DNA of 6,446 nucleotides, from the NCBI GenBank assembly GCA_902806105.1, contig CADCVI010000171.1:1-6446 (forward strand), written 5' to 3'. This DNA comes from an uncultured Rubrobacteraceae bacterium. GTDB lineage: Bacteria > Actinomycetota > Rubrobacteria > Rubrobacterales > Rubrobacteraceae. The notes beneath the pieces are model-generated. The model made no database searches. It was not told the origin of the DNA and saw only the letters and a list, made by a program, of their open reading frames with translations. The translations under genes were made by a program, and so were the position numbers. This document shows, in pieces, positions 5,858-6,446 of this stretch; position 1 is the stretch's first letter; each line of letters starts with the position of its first letter.

Positions 5858-5898
5858 AGACAGCGGTGCGCCCTCGGGTCGGGGGCGCACCGCTGTCT
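5858..5898. terminator. Perfect 16-bp inverted repeat, likely two-way terminator
   Basis: Arms 5858-5873 (AGACAGCGGTGCGCCC) and 5883-5898 are exact reverse complements around a 9-base loop. The repeat starts 30 bases after the fba stop and ends 6 bases before the end of the convergent CPBP gene at 5905, the right place to stop transcription from both sides. There is no T-run on either strand, so it would be a U-less terminator, a type proposed in actinobacteria, or an RNA-stabilising 3' stem. Confidence 0.72.
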
Positions 5899-5904
5899 CT
5901 GCGT

Positions 5905-6446
5905 TCAGCGTGCTCGCACGGGTCTGTCCTGTGGCTTCGGACCGCCATCGGCCCTGACGCTCGGGTTGCGTAGCAGGAGCAGGCCGTAAACTACGAAGCC
6001 GAGGGTGCTCAGGAGTAGCAGCGCCAGGTACAGGGGCGCTCCCGGGGTCGAGACCACGAGGGCGAGGGCTACAAAGACGTGCAGGAAGAAGACGGGCCAC
6101 AGCGAGGCGGTGCGCCAGCGCAGGGCGGCGTAGGTGAAGCCCCCGCAGGTAGAAAGCACGGTCGCCTGGACGGCCTCCGGCCACGGTCCCGCCAGGGTCG
6201 ACGCGCCGAAGCGTAGGCAACCGGCGAGTCCCGCGGTCAGGAGCATCGCCTTCACGACGCCGCTCGGTACCAGGAGCCTGAGCATCAGGCCGCGGAAGAG
6301 GGCCTCCTCGCCGAACGTGACCACCAGCACGGTGAACACTATGGCAAGCAGGACCCAGAAGCTGCGTAGCTCCACGCCGTTGGAGAGGGCAAGGACGCCG
6401 ACGAGGGCCGGGAAGACAAGGAGGCGCAGGTTGCGCCGGCGCGGCG
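5905..6446 (-). CDS. CPBP (CAAX/Abi) family membrane protein, C-terminal part, possibly inactive
   Basis: The frame runs from the right edge to a TGA at 5907-5905, so the N-terminus is outside the window; 179 codons are visible. It is very hydrophobic, with membrane segments at about 6-22, 29-44, 61-80, 92-107, 115-132 and 137-157, and a hydrophilic end. Residues 45-52 (GEEALFRG) are the EExxxR signature of CPBP proteins, intramembrane metalloproteases related to CAAX-processing Rce1 and to bacteriocin-immunity proteins. RTASLWPVFFLHVFVA (111-126) matches the third conserved block with His122. However, the second block (about 72-86, GLAGCLRFGASTLAG) lacks the expected His of FxxxH, and HVFVA has Ala where HxxxN/D is usual. 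The protein may therefore be a non-catalytic member. The GTG at 6375 is internal: open, protein-like sequence continues upstream (RRRNLRLLVFPALVGVLAL). Confidence 0.8.
   Translation of the reverse strand, partial: PRRRNLRLLVFPALVGVLALSNGVELRSFWVLLAIVFTVLVVTFGEEALFRGLMLRLLVPSGVVKAMLLTAGLAGCLRFGASTLAGPWPEAVQATVLSTCGGFTYAALRWRTASLWPVFFLHVFVALALVVSTPGAPLYLALLLLSTLGFVVYGLLLLRNPSVRADGGPKPQDRPVRAR

Noticed and set aside
4946..6220. Long open frame on the minus strand, antisense to fba and continuing into the CPBP gene
   Set aside because: Its product is a low-complexity Arg/Leu/Ala/Pro sequence typical of the complement of a GC-rich gene. fba on the plus strand has complete family motifs, and the right-hand part overlaps the real CPBP frame.

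Overview
The window looks like a chromosomal stretch from a high-GC actinobacterium. I favour a Rubrobacter-type or related deep-branching lineage. The reasons are the roughly two-thirds GC by eye, with GC-rich third codon positions, a class E-type sortase, an actinobacterial-looking uracil-DNA glycosylase variant, and two genes that appear to be transcribed without a leader. The lineage is an inference from remembered family resemblance, not from a search. Genes are packed tightly, with no gap over about 160 bases. I see no tRNA, rRNA, insertion sequence, CRISPR array, integrase or phage gene.

Layout from left to right: (1) the 3' end of an alpha/beta-hydrolase gene (+), carrying an unusual charged tail of about 155 residues. 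(2) Converging on it with 16 bases between the stops, a GNAT N-acetyltransferase gene (-), apparently leaderless. (3) A tightly packed minus-strand operon read from right to left: uracil-DNA glycosylase (about 3706 to 3110), NodI/DrrA-type ABC ATPase (3113 to 2154) and NodJ-type ABC-2 permease (2154 to 1357). Neighbouring genes overlap by 4 nt and 1 nt, which implies translational coupling. (4) An AT-rich divergent promoter region (about 3780-3864). (5) A membrane-anchored sortase gene (+), followed by a textbook intrinsic terminator with a UUCG loop. (6) fba, a class II fructose-1,6-bisphosphate aldolase (+), with its own leader and a strong Shine-Dalgarno. (7) A perfect 16-bp inverted repeat between convergent genes. 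(8) The C-terminal part of a CPBP (CAAX/Abi-type) membrane protein gene (-) running off the right edge.

How the genes work together: only the three-gene repair/exporter operon shows a structural reason to be one unit. ATPase and permease make one transporter. The co-translated glycosylase suggests, but does not prove, a shared response to DNA-damaging compounds. The sortase, aldolase, acetyltransferase and CPBP genes look like separate transcription units.

I did not find a clear undescribed system. The points most worth a second look are the near-identical leaderless extended -10 promoters of the acetyltransferase and sortase genes, the glycosylase-exporter coupling, the CPBP protein lacking expected catalytic residues, and the long patterned tail on the hydrolase.
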